Part shown: one piece after another, positions 53,677 through 62,223 of the stretch
Numbering within the stretch: the first letter of the stretch is position 1
Layout: the number at the start of each line of letters is the position of its first letter
From: Saprospira grandis str. Lewin
Lineage (GTDB): Bacteria; Bacteroidota; Bacteroidia; Chitinophagales; Saprospiraceae
Length of the DNA: 64,000 nucleotides
NCBI RefSeq assembly: GCF_000250635.1
Contig: NC_016940.1
Coordinates: 1,715,001 to 1,779,000 of the forward strand
Reading direction: 5' to 3'
The notes under the pieces: model-generated
Databases searched by the model: none
Seen by the model: the letters and a program-made list of their open reading frames with translations, nothing else
Told to the model about the DNA's origin: nothing
Made by a program: the position numbers and the translations under genes

Positions 53677-53711
53677 AGCTCATCTACAGCCAGTTTTGCT
53701 ATAGATGAGCT
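53677..53711 (-). terminator. Terminator-like hairpin just upstream of a start codon
   Basis: On the minus strand AGCTCATCTA pairs with TAGATGAGCT and is followed by T6. It lies 28 bases before the TPR gene's ATG. It may end transcripts from the DUF389 gene or act as a leader attenuator. Confidence 0.55.
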
Positions 53712-53794
53712 CAATATTAAGAAAAAAGCGGCGCATAGAAAACATTTACCTAGCTACAAGCATCAGAAGCGCTTGTTTTTCCAAACTGCTGTTA

Positions 53795-53919
53795 TTTTGG
53801 GGCCTGCCACCTTCGGCGGCCGGGCCCTTGCCGGGCTCGCAGGTCTGCTCGGCCCTGCGGGCTCATTTCATTTCGCCCTGGGTCTGCCGCTACGCGGCAC
53901 CCTTTCAGGCCCCTAGGCC
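53795..53919 (+). repeat. GC-rich structured element, copy 20 (GGGGCCTG subtype)
   Basis: Ends GGGGCCTG/CAGGCCCC (8 bp). Left hairpin GCCACC/GGCGGC, middle GGGC/GCCC, third GCCGC/GCGGC. Confidence 0.88.
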
Positions 53920-54079
53920 ATTTGGCCTTCGGCCATGGGCTGCAGGTTGAAACCAGCAGCCAATTTAGGAACAGCACAGCCAGCTCCTTCCGCCAAAAAA
54001 GCAGGGGCTTTTAAGCCGCTGCGACAAGAAAAACCAAGGTCCAACAAGAATGGCTGCGGCCTTTAGGCTGCAGACAAAC

Positions 54080-54195
54080 GGCCTAGCGATGCGAAAGGGG
54101 GCGGCGAAGCCGCAGACCAAGGCCGTCAGGCCGCAGGGCCGAGCAGACCTGCGAGCCCTGCAGCGTAGCGCCTGCCGTAGGCAGGAGGCCCCAAA
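54080..54195 (-). repeat. GC-rich structured element, copy 21
   Basis: Ends GGCCT/AGGCC. Left hairpin CCTGCC-TAC-GGCAGG, middle GGCC-TGAC-GGCC, third GCGGC-TTC-GCCGC. The GGGG end is 3 bases past the DUF389 stop. Nearly identical to copy 13. Between copy 20 and this copy (53920-54079) I see only a diverged GGCTGCGGCC...GGCTGCAG palindrome. Confidence 0.9.
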
Positions 54196-54197
54196 TC

Positions 54198-55592
54198 CTA
54201 ATAATTTACCACTTCTACGGTATCTAAGCCCAATTCTAGTTGCAGATATTTGCTTAAATTTTGGGTGTATTTATCGGCTTGGCGGCTATTTTTCCAGTGG
54301 ATGAGGGCCGTGGGCAGGGTATCCGTAATGACAGAATCTTGGAGTTGGCTACTTTTGACCACCTCGCTCAGGCCGATGGCCTCAATGTCGGGATAGAGCG
54401 CTGCAATTTTGCGAGAAATCTTGTCCAGATTGGCCTTATGGATAGGATGTTGGGCCGCCTTCATGCGGGCGATCTCCTCTCTTAGTTCACGAATTTGGCT
54501 TTCTCGGCTTTCAATTTCCTCGGTTTTTCGGCGATAAATCTCCTCATATTTACTCACATCAAAATTTTGTTGAGGGAGATCAGTTGGGCGTTTTTCGGTA
54601 GACTGATGGATATCGAGAAAGGTATGTTCTAGCTCATAGTTTTTCAGCTTTCGGCTAAACTCTGCAATGCGTTCATCGCTAAGTTCTTCGCCAAACATAA
54701 TGACCTCAATGACCGAGGAATCGCTAGCATACTTGGCCTTATATTGCAGGACCTCACTTTTCTCCATCATCATGAGGTTTTCGCTAACAAAGTCTTTAAC
54801 TCGGCGGGTAAAAATCGCCTCATTGACCACATGAATAGCCGTAAAGACACTGGGCACTACGGTCACCACAACGATGAGCAAAATAGCCCATTTCATTTGT
54901 TTTTCCCGCTTCTTATCGAGAAACTCAATTTGGGGAAACTGCAAAGAGCGCACGACAATCATGGTCGTCAGGGCAATAAAAATAGAGTTGATAAAGAAGA
55001 GATAAAAGGCGCCCATAAAGAACTCCAATTGCAGGGTAGCCAAGCCGTAGCCCGCTGTACAAAGCGGAGGCATAAGGGCGGTAGCGATAGCCACCCCTGG
55101 AATAGCATTACCTCGGTCGCGGCGAGAGCTGGCCACAATACCGACCACCCCACCCAAAACGGCAATCAGCACATCATAGAGCGAGGGTTGCGTTCTGGCG
55201 ATCAGCTCGGCGGTAGGTTCTTTGAGGGGAGAGAGCAAAAAGTAGAAAGCGGCGGCACCGATACTGAGGACAATCATCAGGACCAGGTTGCGCAAAGAAT
55301 ATTTGAGGGTACCGAAATCATTGGTAGCCACGGAAAAGCCCACCCCGACAATCGGCCCCATAAGGGGCGAGATAAGCATGGCCCCGATGACTACTGCCGT
55401 AGAGTTGGTATTCAGTCCGATAGAGGCGATCAAGCAGGCAAAAATGAGGGCCCAAAGGTTTCCCCCTCTAAATTCGATGCTCTTTTTCACGTTCTCGGTG
55501 GTTCCGGCTTCATCGGTATCCAGATGCAAGCTAAACAGGCGGGTAATCTCGTCCCAGAGACGCTTGAGCAAATAGGTAAATGTATTTGGCAT
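54198..55592 (-). CDS. DUF389-family membrane protein (TIGR00341-like)
   Basis: 464 residues from the ATG at 55592 (the frame extends to a TTG at 55601). About six membrane spans in the first ~270 residues with DUF389 marks: ALIFACLIASIGLNTNSTAVVIGAMLISPLMGPIVGVGFS, GGVVGIVASSRRDRGNAIPGVAIATALMPPLCTAGYGLA. A cytoplasmic tail with a Glu/Arg coiled coil (about 350-385) follows. The family's role is unknown; a transporter or stress function is often proposed. It is flanked by structured elements on one side and frr, with its terminator, on the other. Confidence 0.85.
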   Translation of the reverse strand: MPNTFTYLLKRLWDEITRLFSLHLDTDEAGTTENVKKSIEFRGGNLWALIFACLIASIGLNTNSTAVVIGAMLISPLMGPIVGVGFSVATNDFGTLKYSLRNLVLMIVLSIGAAAFYFLLSPLKEPTAELIARTQPSLYDVLIAVLGGVVGIVASSRRDRGNAIPGVAIATALMPPLCTAGYGLATLQLEFFMGAFYLFFINSIFIALTTMIVVRSLQFPQIEFLDKKREKQMKWAILLIVVVTVVPSVFTAIHVVNEAIFTRRVKDFVSENLMMMEKSEVLQYKAKYASDSSVIEVIMFGEELSDERIAEFSRKLKNYELEHTFLDIHQSTEKRPTDLPQQNFDVSKYEEIYRRKTEEIESRESQIRELREEIARMKAAQHPIHKANLDKISRKIAALYPDIEAIGLSEVVKSSQLQDSVITDTLPTALIHWKNSRQADKYTQNLSKYLQLELGLDTVEVVNY

Positions 55593-55680
55593 AGTATGCA
55601 ATTTTGAAATGGACTATCAAGATACAAAAGCGATTTAGTTTTTTGTCTCTTATAGACCCAAATGGCGACTTTGGTCACAA

Positions 55681-55713
55681 AAAAAGAGCAACTGAAAAAC
55701 AGTTGCTCTTTTT
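55681..55713 (-). terminator. Intrinsic terminator of frr
   Basis: On the minus strand AAAAAGAGCAACTG, loop TTTTT, CAGTTGCTCTTTTT; 20 bases past the frr stop. Confidence 0.88.
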
Positions 55714-55733
55714 GCTTTAGGTTCTTGAGGGAA

Positions 55734-56297
55734 TTAAACCGTCATGAGTTCTTCTTCTTTTTTAGCAAAGATGCTATCCACCTGCTTGCTATACTTATCG
55801 GTTAGCTCTTGTACCGTTTGCTCGCTGCGTTTTCCGGCATCTTCGGGATAGCCTTCTTTAACGGCGGCTTTTACCTCTTGGATGGCATCGCGGCGAGAGT
55901 TGCGGATACTTACTTTGGCATCTTCTGCAAAGCCAGAAGCTTGCTTGACCAATTGCTTACGGCGTTCTTCGGTAAGTGGTGGCACGACCATACGGACCAC
56001 CTCTCCATCGCTTTGAGGAGTAATTCCCAAATTAGCGGCATAGAGAGCTTGCTCTACCACAGAGACCATTTTCTTTTCAAAGGGTTGGATAACGAGGGTA
56101 CGAGCATCGGTTGTTTTGATGCCAGCCACTTGATTGAGTGGGGTGGGCATACCGTAATACTCTACTTTTACGTCGGCTACCATTTGAGGGGTAGCTTTTC
56201 CTGAGCGAATCTTGAGGAGTTCACGCTGAAAGTGGACAATACTGTTTTGCATGCCTTCTTCGGCAGCTTCTAGGGCTAAATCTATATCTTCTTGCAT
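55734..56297 (-). CDS. frr: Ribosome recycling factor
   Basis: 187 residues. Works with EF-G to split post-termination ribosomes. Matches throughout: VHFQRELLKIRSGKATPQMVADVKVEYYGMPTPLNQVAGI, TLVIQPFEKKMVSVVEQALYAANLGITPQSDGEVVRMVVPPLTEERRKQLVK, and the C-terminal helix QVDSIFAKKEEELMTV. Usually pyrH precedes it, but here no gene lies upstream on this strand except the MsbA-like gene 130 bases away. It has a strong terminator. Confidence 0.97.
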   Translation of the reverse strand: MQEDIDLALEAAEEGMQNSIVHFQRELLKIRSGKATPQMVADVKVEYYGMPTPLNQVAGIKTTDARTLVIQPFEKKMVSVVEQALYAANLGITPQSDGEVVRMVVPPLTEERRKQLVKQASGFAEDAKVSIRNSRRDAIQEVKAAVKEGYPEDAGKRSEQTVQELTDKYSKQVDSIFAKKEEELMTV

Positions 56298-56426
56298 AGC
56301 TTAAATGGTAATTATAAGGTTGGAAAGGAAGCTGTTGCTCAGCTTTTTCGCAAAGAACGCTGCTATATTACGACTTTTGAGGCTATTTTTCAATAGAACT
56401 TATTTAAGAACTATGAAAATGGGGGG

Positions 56427-58244
56427 CTACAAACGCTGCAAGGCCACCAACTTCGCATAAACCCCATTTTGGGCCACTAAGTCCGCAGGGCTTCCTCTTT
56501 CTACAATTTTGCCTTCTTGCATCACTAAGATTTCATCGGCTTGTTGGACCGTAGACAGGCGGTGTGCAATCAGCAAGGCGGTCCGCTCTTGCATGAGCTC
56601 ATCTAGGGCTTTTTGTACGGCCTGTTCAGATTCGGCATCTAGGGCTGAGCTGGCCTCATCCAAAATTAAGACCTGAGGATTGCGCAGTACTGCTCGAGCA
56701 ATGGTCAGCCGTTGCCGCTGCCCCCCACTGAGCTTCATGCCTCGATCCCCAATATTGGTTTGATAGCCCTCTTCTTGCTCCATAATGAAGTCGTGGGCAA
56801 AGGCAATTTTGGCCGCCGCTTCTACTTGCTCTTTGCTTACATTGGGCAAACCAAAAACGATATTATTATATATGGTATCATTAAAGAGAATAGCATCCTG
56901 AGAAACCATCCCAAATAAGGCCCGCAAATCTTGTAGGCGATAAGCCGAAAGGGGCTCGCCATCCAAAAGGATTTCGCCAGATTGGGGCTCATAAAAACGG
57001 GGAAGTAAATCGGCAATGGTTGATTTTCCAGAACCCGATACGCCCACCAAGGCGATGGTTTTCCCTTTTTCTAAGCGAAAACTCACTCCATCCAATACTT
57101 TTTGGTCCTTTTCATAGCCAAACTGAATATTTTTGACCTCTATGGCTTCTTTGAGCTCACTAATGGCCAAGGCATTGGGCTGCTCATCAATTTCTCGAGG
57201 CGCTTTGAGGATTTGGTTGAGGCGATCGGCTGCAGCTCGGCCCTTTTGCACATCATAAAGGGCGGTGGCAAAGGATTTAGCCGGATCAATGATATTGTAA
57301 AACATCAAGATAAACATCACAAAGGTCGAGGCATCAAAAGCGCCATCAAAGACGAGGTGTCCACCATAAAGCAAAAGGGCCGCAATGACGCAGATCCCCA
57401 AGAATTCCGTCAAGGGAGAGGAGAGGTCCTTGCGCCACTGAATCCGATTGCTCACATTCAGATAATAGCTGTTTTCTTCGGCAAAGCGCTCTCGCTGAAA
57501 GCCCTCGGCCCCAAAGGCTTGAATCACTCTTAAGCCCCCAATGCTCTCTTCTATTTGAGAGAGGATGCGGCCCAGACTGGCCTGCGCCTTGGCCGAGTTT
57601 TTCCGCAACACCTTACCCAATTGGCCAATAATAAGGCCCACAAAAAGGAAAAGCCCAAAAGAAAAACCCGTTAGTTCTGGACTGATATAGAGCATGACTC
57701 CCACCGAACCAATTAAGGTGAGAGGCGAGCGGACCAAGGTTTCTACCGAACGCAGCACGCTCCATTGTAGCTCTTTTACATCGGAGCTGAGTCTCGACAT
57801 CAAATCGCCTTTGCGCTCTTGCGAAAAGTAGGAAAGCGGCAAACTCATCAATTGGCCAAAAACGGCCTGCCGCAAATCTCTTTCGATGCCGTTTCTTACG
57901 GGGGCCATGACAAAAAGGGCCAAATAGCGGAACACATTCTTAAAAAAGAAGGCTCCAATCATGATCCCACAAACCCAAAAAAGGGCCGCAGGGCGCCCAT
58001 GCTCCTGCATATACATAATCAATTCCCGATTGAAGAAAGTTACCCACTGATCGCTCCAACTTGCCGTAGGATCTTGGGCGGGCAGGCTGGGCATTTCCTC
58101 CTTAAACAGAATATCGAGAAAGGGCCCCAAAAGCATTAGCGAAAAGATGCTAAAAAAGGCGGTTAGGGCATTAAAAATCACATTGAGAACGCCTAGGAAA
58201 CGGTAGGGTTTCAGATAGGCTAAAACGGCTATAAATGCTTTCAT
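56427..58244 (-). CDS. MsbA-like ABC transporter, fused permease and ATPase
   Basis: 605 residues from the ATG at 58244 (an in-frame ATG at 58256 is possible). Six membrane spans in the first ~330 residues, then the nucleotide-binding domain. Walker A GVSGSGKST (401-409), Q-loop MVSQDAI, signature LSGGQRQR, Walker B VLILDEASSALD, H-loop AHRLS. The half-transporter layout and EELM/QEERKGDLMSRLSSDV helix match lipid A/lipid flippase and exporter members. It likely works as a homodimer in the inner membrane. The substrate is not proven. Confidence 0.87.
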   Translation of the reverse strand: MKAFIAVLAYLKPYRFLGVLNVIFNALTAFFSIFSLMLLGPFLDILFKEEMPSLPAQDPTASWSDQWVTFFNRELIMYMQEHGRPAALFWVCGIMIGAFFFKNVFRYLALFVMAPVRNGIERDLRQAVFGQLMSLPLSYFSQERKGDLMSRLSSDVKELQWSVLRSVETLVRSPLTLIGSVGVMLYISPELTGFSFGLFLFVGLIIGQLGKVLRKNSAKAQASLGRILSQIEESIGGLRVIQAFGAEGFQRERFAEENSYYLNVSNRIQWRKDLSSPLTEFLGICVIAALLLYGGHLVFDGAFDASTFVMFILMFYNIIDPAKSFATALYDVQKGRAAADRLNQILKAPREIDEQPNALAISELKEAIEVKNIQFGYEKDQKVLDGVSFRLEKGKTIALVGVSGSGKSTIADLLPRFYEPQSGEILLDGEPLSAYRLQDLRALFGMVSQDAILFNDTIYNNIVFGLPNVSKEQVEAAAKIAFAHDFIMEQEEGYQTNIGDRGMKLSGGQRQRLTIARAVLRNPQVLILDEASSALDAESEQAVQKALDELMQERTALLIAHRLSTVQQADEILVMQEGKIVERGSPADLVAQNGVYAKLVALQRL

Positions 58245-58400
58245 TTTCAGGCCCATTTGGGCAAATTAGTGAAGACTAAATAACTGGGGTTGGGGGGCAA
58301 AGCTGCCAAAGTACAAAACAAAATGCAATAGCGGCTCATCTTGGCCGCTTTTTGGTCCATCCCCGCCAAGGAGTAGAGGAGAACGCTATATTTCTGGATG

Positions 58401-58526
58401 TTTTGGGGCTGCCCACTCGCTACGCTCGGGTCGGGCCATTGCGCAGCTCGCAGGTCTGCTCGGCCCTGCGGCGGCTGCGCCGCCTAGGTCTGCCGCCTTC
58501 GGCGGCCCTGCTACAGCCCCTCAGCC
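58401..58526 (+). repeat. GC-rich structured element, copy 22 (GGGGCTG subtype)
   Basis: Ends GGCTG/CAGCC. Middle hairpin GGCGGC-TGC-GCCGCC, third GCCGCC-TTC-GGCGGC. Subtype mark GGGTCGGGC. A further GGCGGC/GCCGCC hairpin follows to about 58545. Confidence 0.9.
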
Positions 58527-58631
58527 GGCGGCTTCGCCGCCTCTAGATGCAGAACAACAGATTTTGAATGAAAGCAGCTCTTCTACAAGGCCCCAATAGC
58601 ATGGATAAACGGCCCTATGGCTGAAGGCCAA

Positions 58632-58844
58632 ACGGCCACAACAAGCCCTTTAGGCCGCAGTTCGACGACCAAAGGGAGTAACCGATGTGGAAGGGTGGCC
58701 GTTAGGCCAGACCCAGCGGGCGAAGCCCGCGCAGGGCCGAGCAGACCTGCGAGCCCTGAAACGACAACAAGGTCTTTAGGCCGCAGTTCGACGACCGAAG
58801 GGAGTAACCGCCGCAAGGCGAAGCCGCAGCGGAGGCCCCAAAAC
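58632..58844 (-). repeat. GC-rich structured element, composite copy 23 with two second modules
   Basis: Modules at 58636-58683 and 58764-58809 flank the core. The first replaces the AGGCC end, the second sits between left arm and core, as in copy 16. Middle hairpin CGGGC-TTC-GCCCG, third GGCC-TAAC-GGCC. The module stems have one mismatch each. Confidence 0.85.
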
Positions 58845-58907
58845 AGCAAACTATTTTTAATTAAAAAACTATCTTGCGCAGACTTATTTTTTTACTAAAA
58901 CCCGCTT

Positions 58908-59489
58908 ATGAAACAGCTCTTTTTCTTTCTACTCTTAGTTATTTCCCTTTCTTCTTGTCAGAAAATTATGCTTCGTTATTATGGGGTGAAGCAGCCCAAA
59001 GAGGAGACTGCCAGCAGTTTATACGACTATTTGCGAAAAAAAATAGCGGTCGACAGCCAGCAGATTGCGCATTTTGCTGGCTATCAGCAGTATGCGGAAT
59101 TTGGACCAGAGGCGCCAGAGGTATACATCTTCAATCGGGAGGGCTATCGCTTGCGCTATAAGCCAGATAGCATAGATTGTTCTGGGGGATTGACCTTATT
59201 TTTGGAAGAGTGGGAGCAAATGGATAAGCTAGATATTGATAGTAGTTTGCAATTGTCTGATTGGACTCCCTTTTTTCAGCAGGCTTTTAGCCAAAAGAGC
59301 TATAGTATGGCCGAAGATAGCGACTATGTATTTTTTATTTTCTGGGGCAAATTTATGGGCCGCATCAACCAGTCGGCTTATGATTGGTACGAGCAGATTG
59401 AGGCCATCAATGCCAAGGGCAAAGAGCGTTTGGAGCTACAGATGATTGCTGTAGACCCCATAGAAGGCTGGGAAAAGCCTGAAAAATAG
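58908..59489 (+). CDS. Lipoprotein, function unknown
   Basis: 193 residues. Lipoprotein signal MKQLFFFLLLVISLSSC with the Cys at 17 and QK following. The mature protein is acidic and aromatic-rich (YDYLRKKIAVDSQQIAHFAGYQQYAEFGPEAPEVYIFNREG; DYVFFIFWGKFMGRINQSAYDWYEQIEAIN). I do not recognise a family. It stands alone between structured element copy 23 and a bidirectional terminator. Confidence 0.7.
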   Translation: MKQLFFFLLLVISLSSCQKIMLRYYGVKQPKEETASSLYDYLRKKIAVDSQQIAHFAGYQQYAEFGPEAPEVYIFNREGYRLRYKPDSIDCSGGLTLFLEEWEQMDKLDIDSSLQLSDWTPFFQQAFSQKSYSMAEDSDYVFFIFWGKFMGRINQSAYDWYEQIEAINAKGKERLELQMIAVDPIEGWEKPEK

Positions 59490-59510
59490 GCGCTAAAAAG
59501 CGAGAATCAA

Positions 59511-59547
59511 AAAATGGGAGTATAGCGCCGAGCTATACTCCCATTTT
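59511..59547. terminator. Bidirectional intrinsic terminator
   Basis: AAAATGGGAGTATAGC, loop GCCGA, GCTATACTCCCATTTT: a 16-bp perfect stem between convergent genes. Confidence 0.9.
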
Positions 59548-59550
59548 GCT

Positions 59551-60189
59551 TTAGTCTTCCATCAAGACCTCATAAATATCGTCTAATTCATCAAAGGATT
59601 TGTAGCCGACTTTTTCCTCTTCGCCTCCTTTGAGGGAGAGGCCTTTAATGCCCAGGGCCAGAATATCGTCTAGCTCTGAGGCCTCAAAGGGGAGGCTGAG
59701 GCAGAGCGGATAAGTTTGAGCCAGCTCGGCTAATTGGGCTTTTTGCTGGGGGTTGAGGTCCTTCCAATGCATATTATTGCGCTCTAAATCGAGCAGGAAG
59801 AGCGTGGTATAGGCTTGCCATTCGGCATAAGTGCTAGCAAGATTAGAGAGATCGTCTAGGGATTCTAAAACATCCTCCTTAATAATTTGGGTATGTTGGG
59901 CCAATTCTTTGGCGGCGGTTAGGCTAGAAAAGGGGCCGAGTTGAATAGCTTGCAGGCCTAGTTTTTCGATCCAGGGCAAGAGTTCTTCGGCTTGATTGAG
60001 GCCCATAAACTCCCCAACAATTTGGGGGCCCACCAGCCATTCCTTCATGGCTTTAAACTCCGTAATAGAAAGGGCTTCGGCAGCATTGGGGTCAATACAA
60101 AAGCCCATATATTCTACGCCCCAGGCGGCAAAATAGCGGGCGTCTGTCAGGTTGGCCATTTGAGAGGCCTTAATCATTGTTTTTAGCAT
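59551..60189 (-). CDS. TrpF-like TIM-barrel protein lacking the catalytic Cys
   Basis: 212 residues from the ATG at 60189. The first third follows phosphoribosylanthranilate isomerase: MIKASQMANLTDARYFAAWGVEYMGFCID parallels K-[IV]-C-G-x-T...DA...GAD-x-x-GF, and VGEFMGL, LGLQAIQLG follow in the same spacing as VGVF and LGLDAVQLHG. The Cys of KICG is replaced by Ser (KASQ, 7-10) and the Gly by Gln. The later Asp-containing catalytic strand is not evident. It is likely a paralogue without isomerase activity. No trp gene is nearby. Confidence 0.62.
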   Translation of the reverse strand: MLKTMIKASQMANLTDARYFAAWGVEYMGFCIDPNAAEALSITEFKAMKEWLVGPQIVGEFMGLNQAEELLPWIEKLGLQAIQLGPFSSLTAAKELAQHTQIIKEDVLESLDDLSNLASTYAEWQAYTTLFLLDLERNNMHWKDLNPQQKAQLAELAQTYPLCLSLPFEASELDDILALGIKGLSLKGGEEEKVGYKSFDELDDIYEVLMED

Positions 60190-60210
60190 GCTGGTAGATT
60201 GAAGTTTGGG

Positions 60211-60218
60211 CAAAGGTA
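60211..60218 (-). promoter_or_regulatory. Possible -7 promoter element of the TrpF-like gene
   Basis: Minus-strand TACCTTTG matches TAnnTTTG, 21 bases before the ATG. No spaced TTG was found. Confidence 0.4.
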
Positions 60219-60319
60219 AGCAAGCGCTTTTATTTCTCCCATTTTGGGCCTTTTAAATATGGGCCTGCGGGGCGAGACAAGCTCCTATTTTTTTATTAAA
60301 TTGAGGAAAACAGAACATT

Positions 60320-60877
60320 ATGCAAAAATTCCTATGGATCTTGTTTTTGGCCCTTCCCCTCTTTGTTTTGGGCCAAGACAAAAAACCCGATGCTAGTTTG
60401 GATTGGGAACGTTTTTTTATGCCTGGAGTGGGCTATAGCAGTTTTATTCCTCAGCAGAATATGGATAGTTTGGGCTTATTTCATGGTATCAATGCCCAGA
60501 TTGTGATTTTCAGCATTGGGAGTTCGGATAAAGATATGCTGGGCTATCTTCGGATAGAAGGGCGCTACAGCCAGTTGGGCAGCAGCAAAAAGGGGGGCGA
60601 AAACCTCAGTTATTGGGGATTTTCGGTTTTGGGTTCTTTTGAGCGAGGTATTCGTCGGCATTTTATGGTGCCTTATTATGGCTTGGAGCTAGGCGGCATA
60701 TCGAGAAGCTCGGCAGAGCAGGGCTTTCAGTTTAGCCCAATTGTAGGCTGCAATATTTATCAGGCCGAGCGATTTTTGGTCCATATTCAGGCCCAATATC
60801 CTTATGTAAACAACAAAGAATTTGACCAATACAGTGGTCTTCAACTTCAGGCGGGCGTTTCGGTGGCCGTTTGGTAA
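60320..60877 (+). CDS. Small outer-membrane protein, first of three tandem paralogues
   Basis: 185 residues with signal peptide (MQKFLWILFLALPLFVLGQ). The mature part is beta-rich. Shared landmarks with the next two genes: MPGVGYSSFIPQQNMDSLGLFHGINAQ (near N-term), YYGLELGGISRSS...FQFSPIVGCNIY and a terminal aromatic (SVAVW). The family is unknown to me; a small eight-strand-like barrel in the outer membrane is the natural reading. Its stop overlaps the spacer shared with the next gene. Confidence 0.7.
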   Translation: MQKFLWILFLALPLFVLGQDKKPDASLDWERFFMPGVGYSSFIPQQNMDSLGLFHGINAQIVIFSIGSSDKDMLGYLRIEGRYSQLGSSKKGGENLSYWGFSVLGSFERGIRRHFMVPYYGLELGGISRSSAEQGFQFSPIVGCNIYQAERFLVHIQAQYPYVNNKEFDQYSGLQLQAGVSVAVW

Positions 60878-60888
60878 ATCCCCTATTT

Positions 60889-61464
60889 ATGCGATTATAT
60901 TTATTGCTGCTCTTTCTGTGGAGCGGCTGGGCCTTACAAGCTCAAAAACAAGATAGTTTAGCCATTTGTAAACTGCGTCCAGATTATTCCTGGGAATCTT
61001 ATGCTGTTCCGGAGTTGGGTTATGATTTTTATACCCCACTCAATGATAGTTTGGGCAATGCTTATCATGGCCCAAGTTTTCGCTTTAGCTTCTATCAGTA
61101 TAGCTATGATGATGAGAGCTGGGGGCCCGCCTACCTAAATTTGTATGTTCGTTTGCAGCGTTTATATGAAACAGAAAAAGGCATTAGTCAGCAATTTTTA
61201 TGGGGACTTGGTGCAGAGTTTTCTTTTGAAACAGGCTTATATCGCTCTTTTTTCGTGCCTTATTTTGGGGCCGATTTAGGAAATATGGGCCGCTCTGATT
61301 TGGGCAGTAGCTTTCAGTTTAGCCCCGTACTAGGCCTTAATATTTTGCACAATAAGCGCGTTTCTTGGCGCATCAACAGCCGCTACACCTTTGCCACAGG
61401 CGAGCACAATAGCTCCCTAAGTGGCTGGACCCTAGGCAGTAGCATACAACTTAACTTTTGGTAA
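60889..61464 (+). CDS. Small outer-membrane protein, second tandem paralogue
   Basis: 191 residues from the ATG at 60889; an upstream TTG would only extend the frame over the previous stop. Signal peptide MRLYLLLLFLWSGWALQAQ. Shared blocks: VPELGYDFYTPLNDSLGNAYHGPSFRFSF, FFVPYFGADLGNMGRSDLGSSFQFSPVLGLNIL, ending in SIQLNFW. The start is 11 bases past the previous stop, in a short conserved joint (GGTAAATCCCC). Confidence 0.72.
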   Translation: MRLYLLLLFLWSGWALQAQKQDSLAICKLRPDYSWESYAVPELGYDFYTPLNDSLGNAYHGPSFRFSFYQYSYDDESWGPAYLNLYVRLQRLYETEKGISQQFLWGLGAEFSFETGLYRSFFVPYFGADLGNMGRSDLGSSFQFSPVLGLNILHNKRVSWRINSRYTFATGEHNSSLSGWTLGSSIQLNFW

Positions 61465-61475
61465 ATCCCCTTTAT

Positions 61476-62054
61476 ATGAAAATGCTTTCTTTTCTCTTTT
61501 TGCTGCTCCTCCCCTATTGGGCCAGCGCCCAGGAGCAAATCAATAAACGCCCTAAAAAAGAGTATCTGGATGAGGCGGGCCGCCTTTTTGCCCCCGCCTT
61601 TGGCTACAATACTTTTTTCCCCATACAATACGATCAAACGGGGCCTTTTCATGGTCCTTCTTTTGGCTTTGAGCTCTATAACCAAACCATGGAAGGCGAT
61701 TTTTCCCCCGCTCAATTTGCCTTTTTTGCGCAGTTTAGCCAGCTACAAAGCCTAGAACAAAGCGATATCCGCATGCTGCTCATCAGTTTTGGGGGACGAT
61801 TTTCTTTTGAGCAGCATTTGGGCCGCCGTTTTTTCTTGCCCTTTTTTGGGCTAGAGTTTGGCGGGGTTGCCCGCAATGATGTCAATTGGGCCCCTCATTT
61901 GAGCCCCTTTTTGGGCCTAGAAATTTATCATGGAAAAAATTGGGCCTGGGAGCTCAAAGGCAGCTATGTCAATGCCCTCAGCTCCGATATGCGGCAACTA
62001 AGCGGGGGACTACTGCATACGCATGTCTATATCAATTTATGGACAACAGATTAG
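61476..62054 (+). CDS. Small outer-membrane protein, third tandem paralogue
   Basis: 192 residues from the ATG at 61476. Signal peptide MKMLSFLFLLLLPYWASAQ. Shared blocks: APAFGYNTFFPIQYDQTGPFHGPSFGFELY, GRRFFLPFFGLEFGGVARNDVNWAPHLSPFLGLEIYHG, ending VYINLWTTD. The same GGTAAATCCCC joint separates it from the second gene, so the row arose by tandem duplication and is probably one transcript. A structured element begins 3 bases past the stop. Confidence 0.72.
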   Translation: MKMLSFLFLLLLPYWASAQEQINKRPKKEYLDEAGRLFAPAFGYNTFFPIQYDQTGPFHGPSFGFELYNQTMEGDFSPAQFAFFAQFSQLQSLEQSDIRMLLISFGGRFSFEQHLGRRFFLPFFGLEFGGVARNDVNWAPHLSPFLGLEIYHGKNWAWELKGSYVNALSSDMRQLSGGLLHTHVYINLWTTD

Positions 62055-62056
62055 GA

Positions 62057-62185
62057 TTTGGGGCCTCCGCTGCGGCTTCGCCTTGCGGCGCTACGTTCGG
62101 CAGCTCGCTCTTCGCTCGGCCCTGCGCAAAAAACAAGTTTTTGCTTGGTCTGCGGCTTTGCCGCACTGCCTACCATCGCTAGGCC
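62057..62185 (+). repeat. GC-rich structured element, copy 24
   Basis: Ends GGCCT/AGGCC. Left arm with GCTGCGGC and GCGGCGC, middle hairpin CAAAAA/TTTTTG, third GCGGC-TTT-GCCGC. Core variant GCTCGCTCTTCGCTCGGCC. Confidence 0.9.
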
Positions 62186-62223
62186 ATAAAAGCCGCCCTG
62201 ATTGGGCGGAGAAAAGGCCATTC

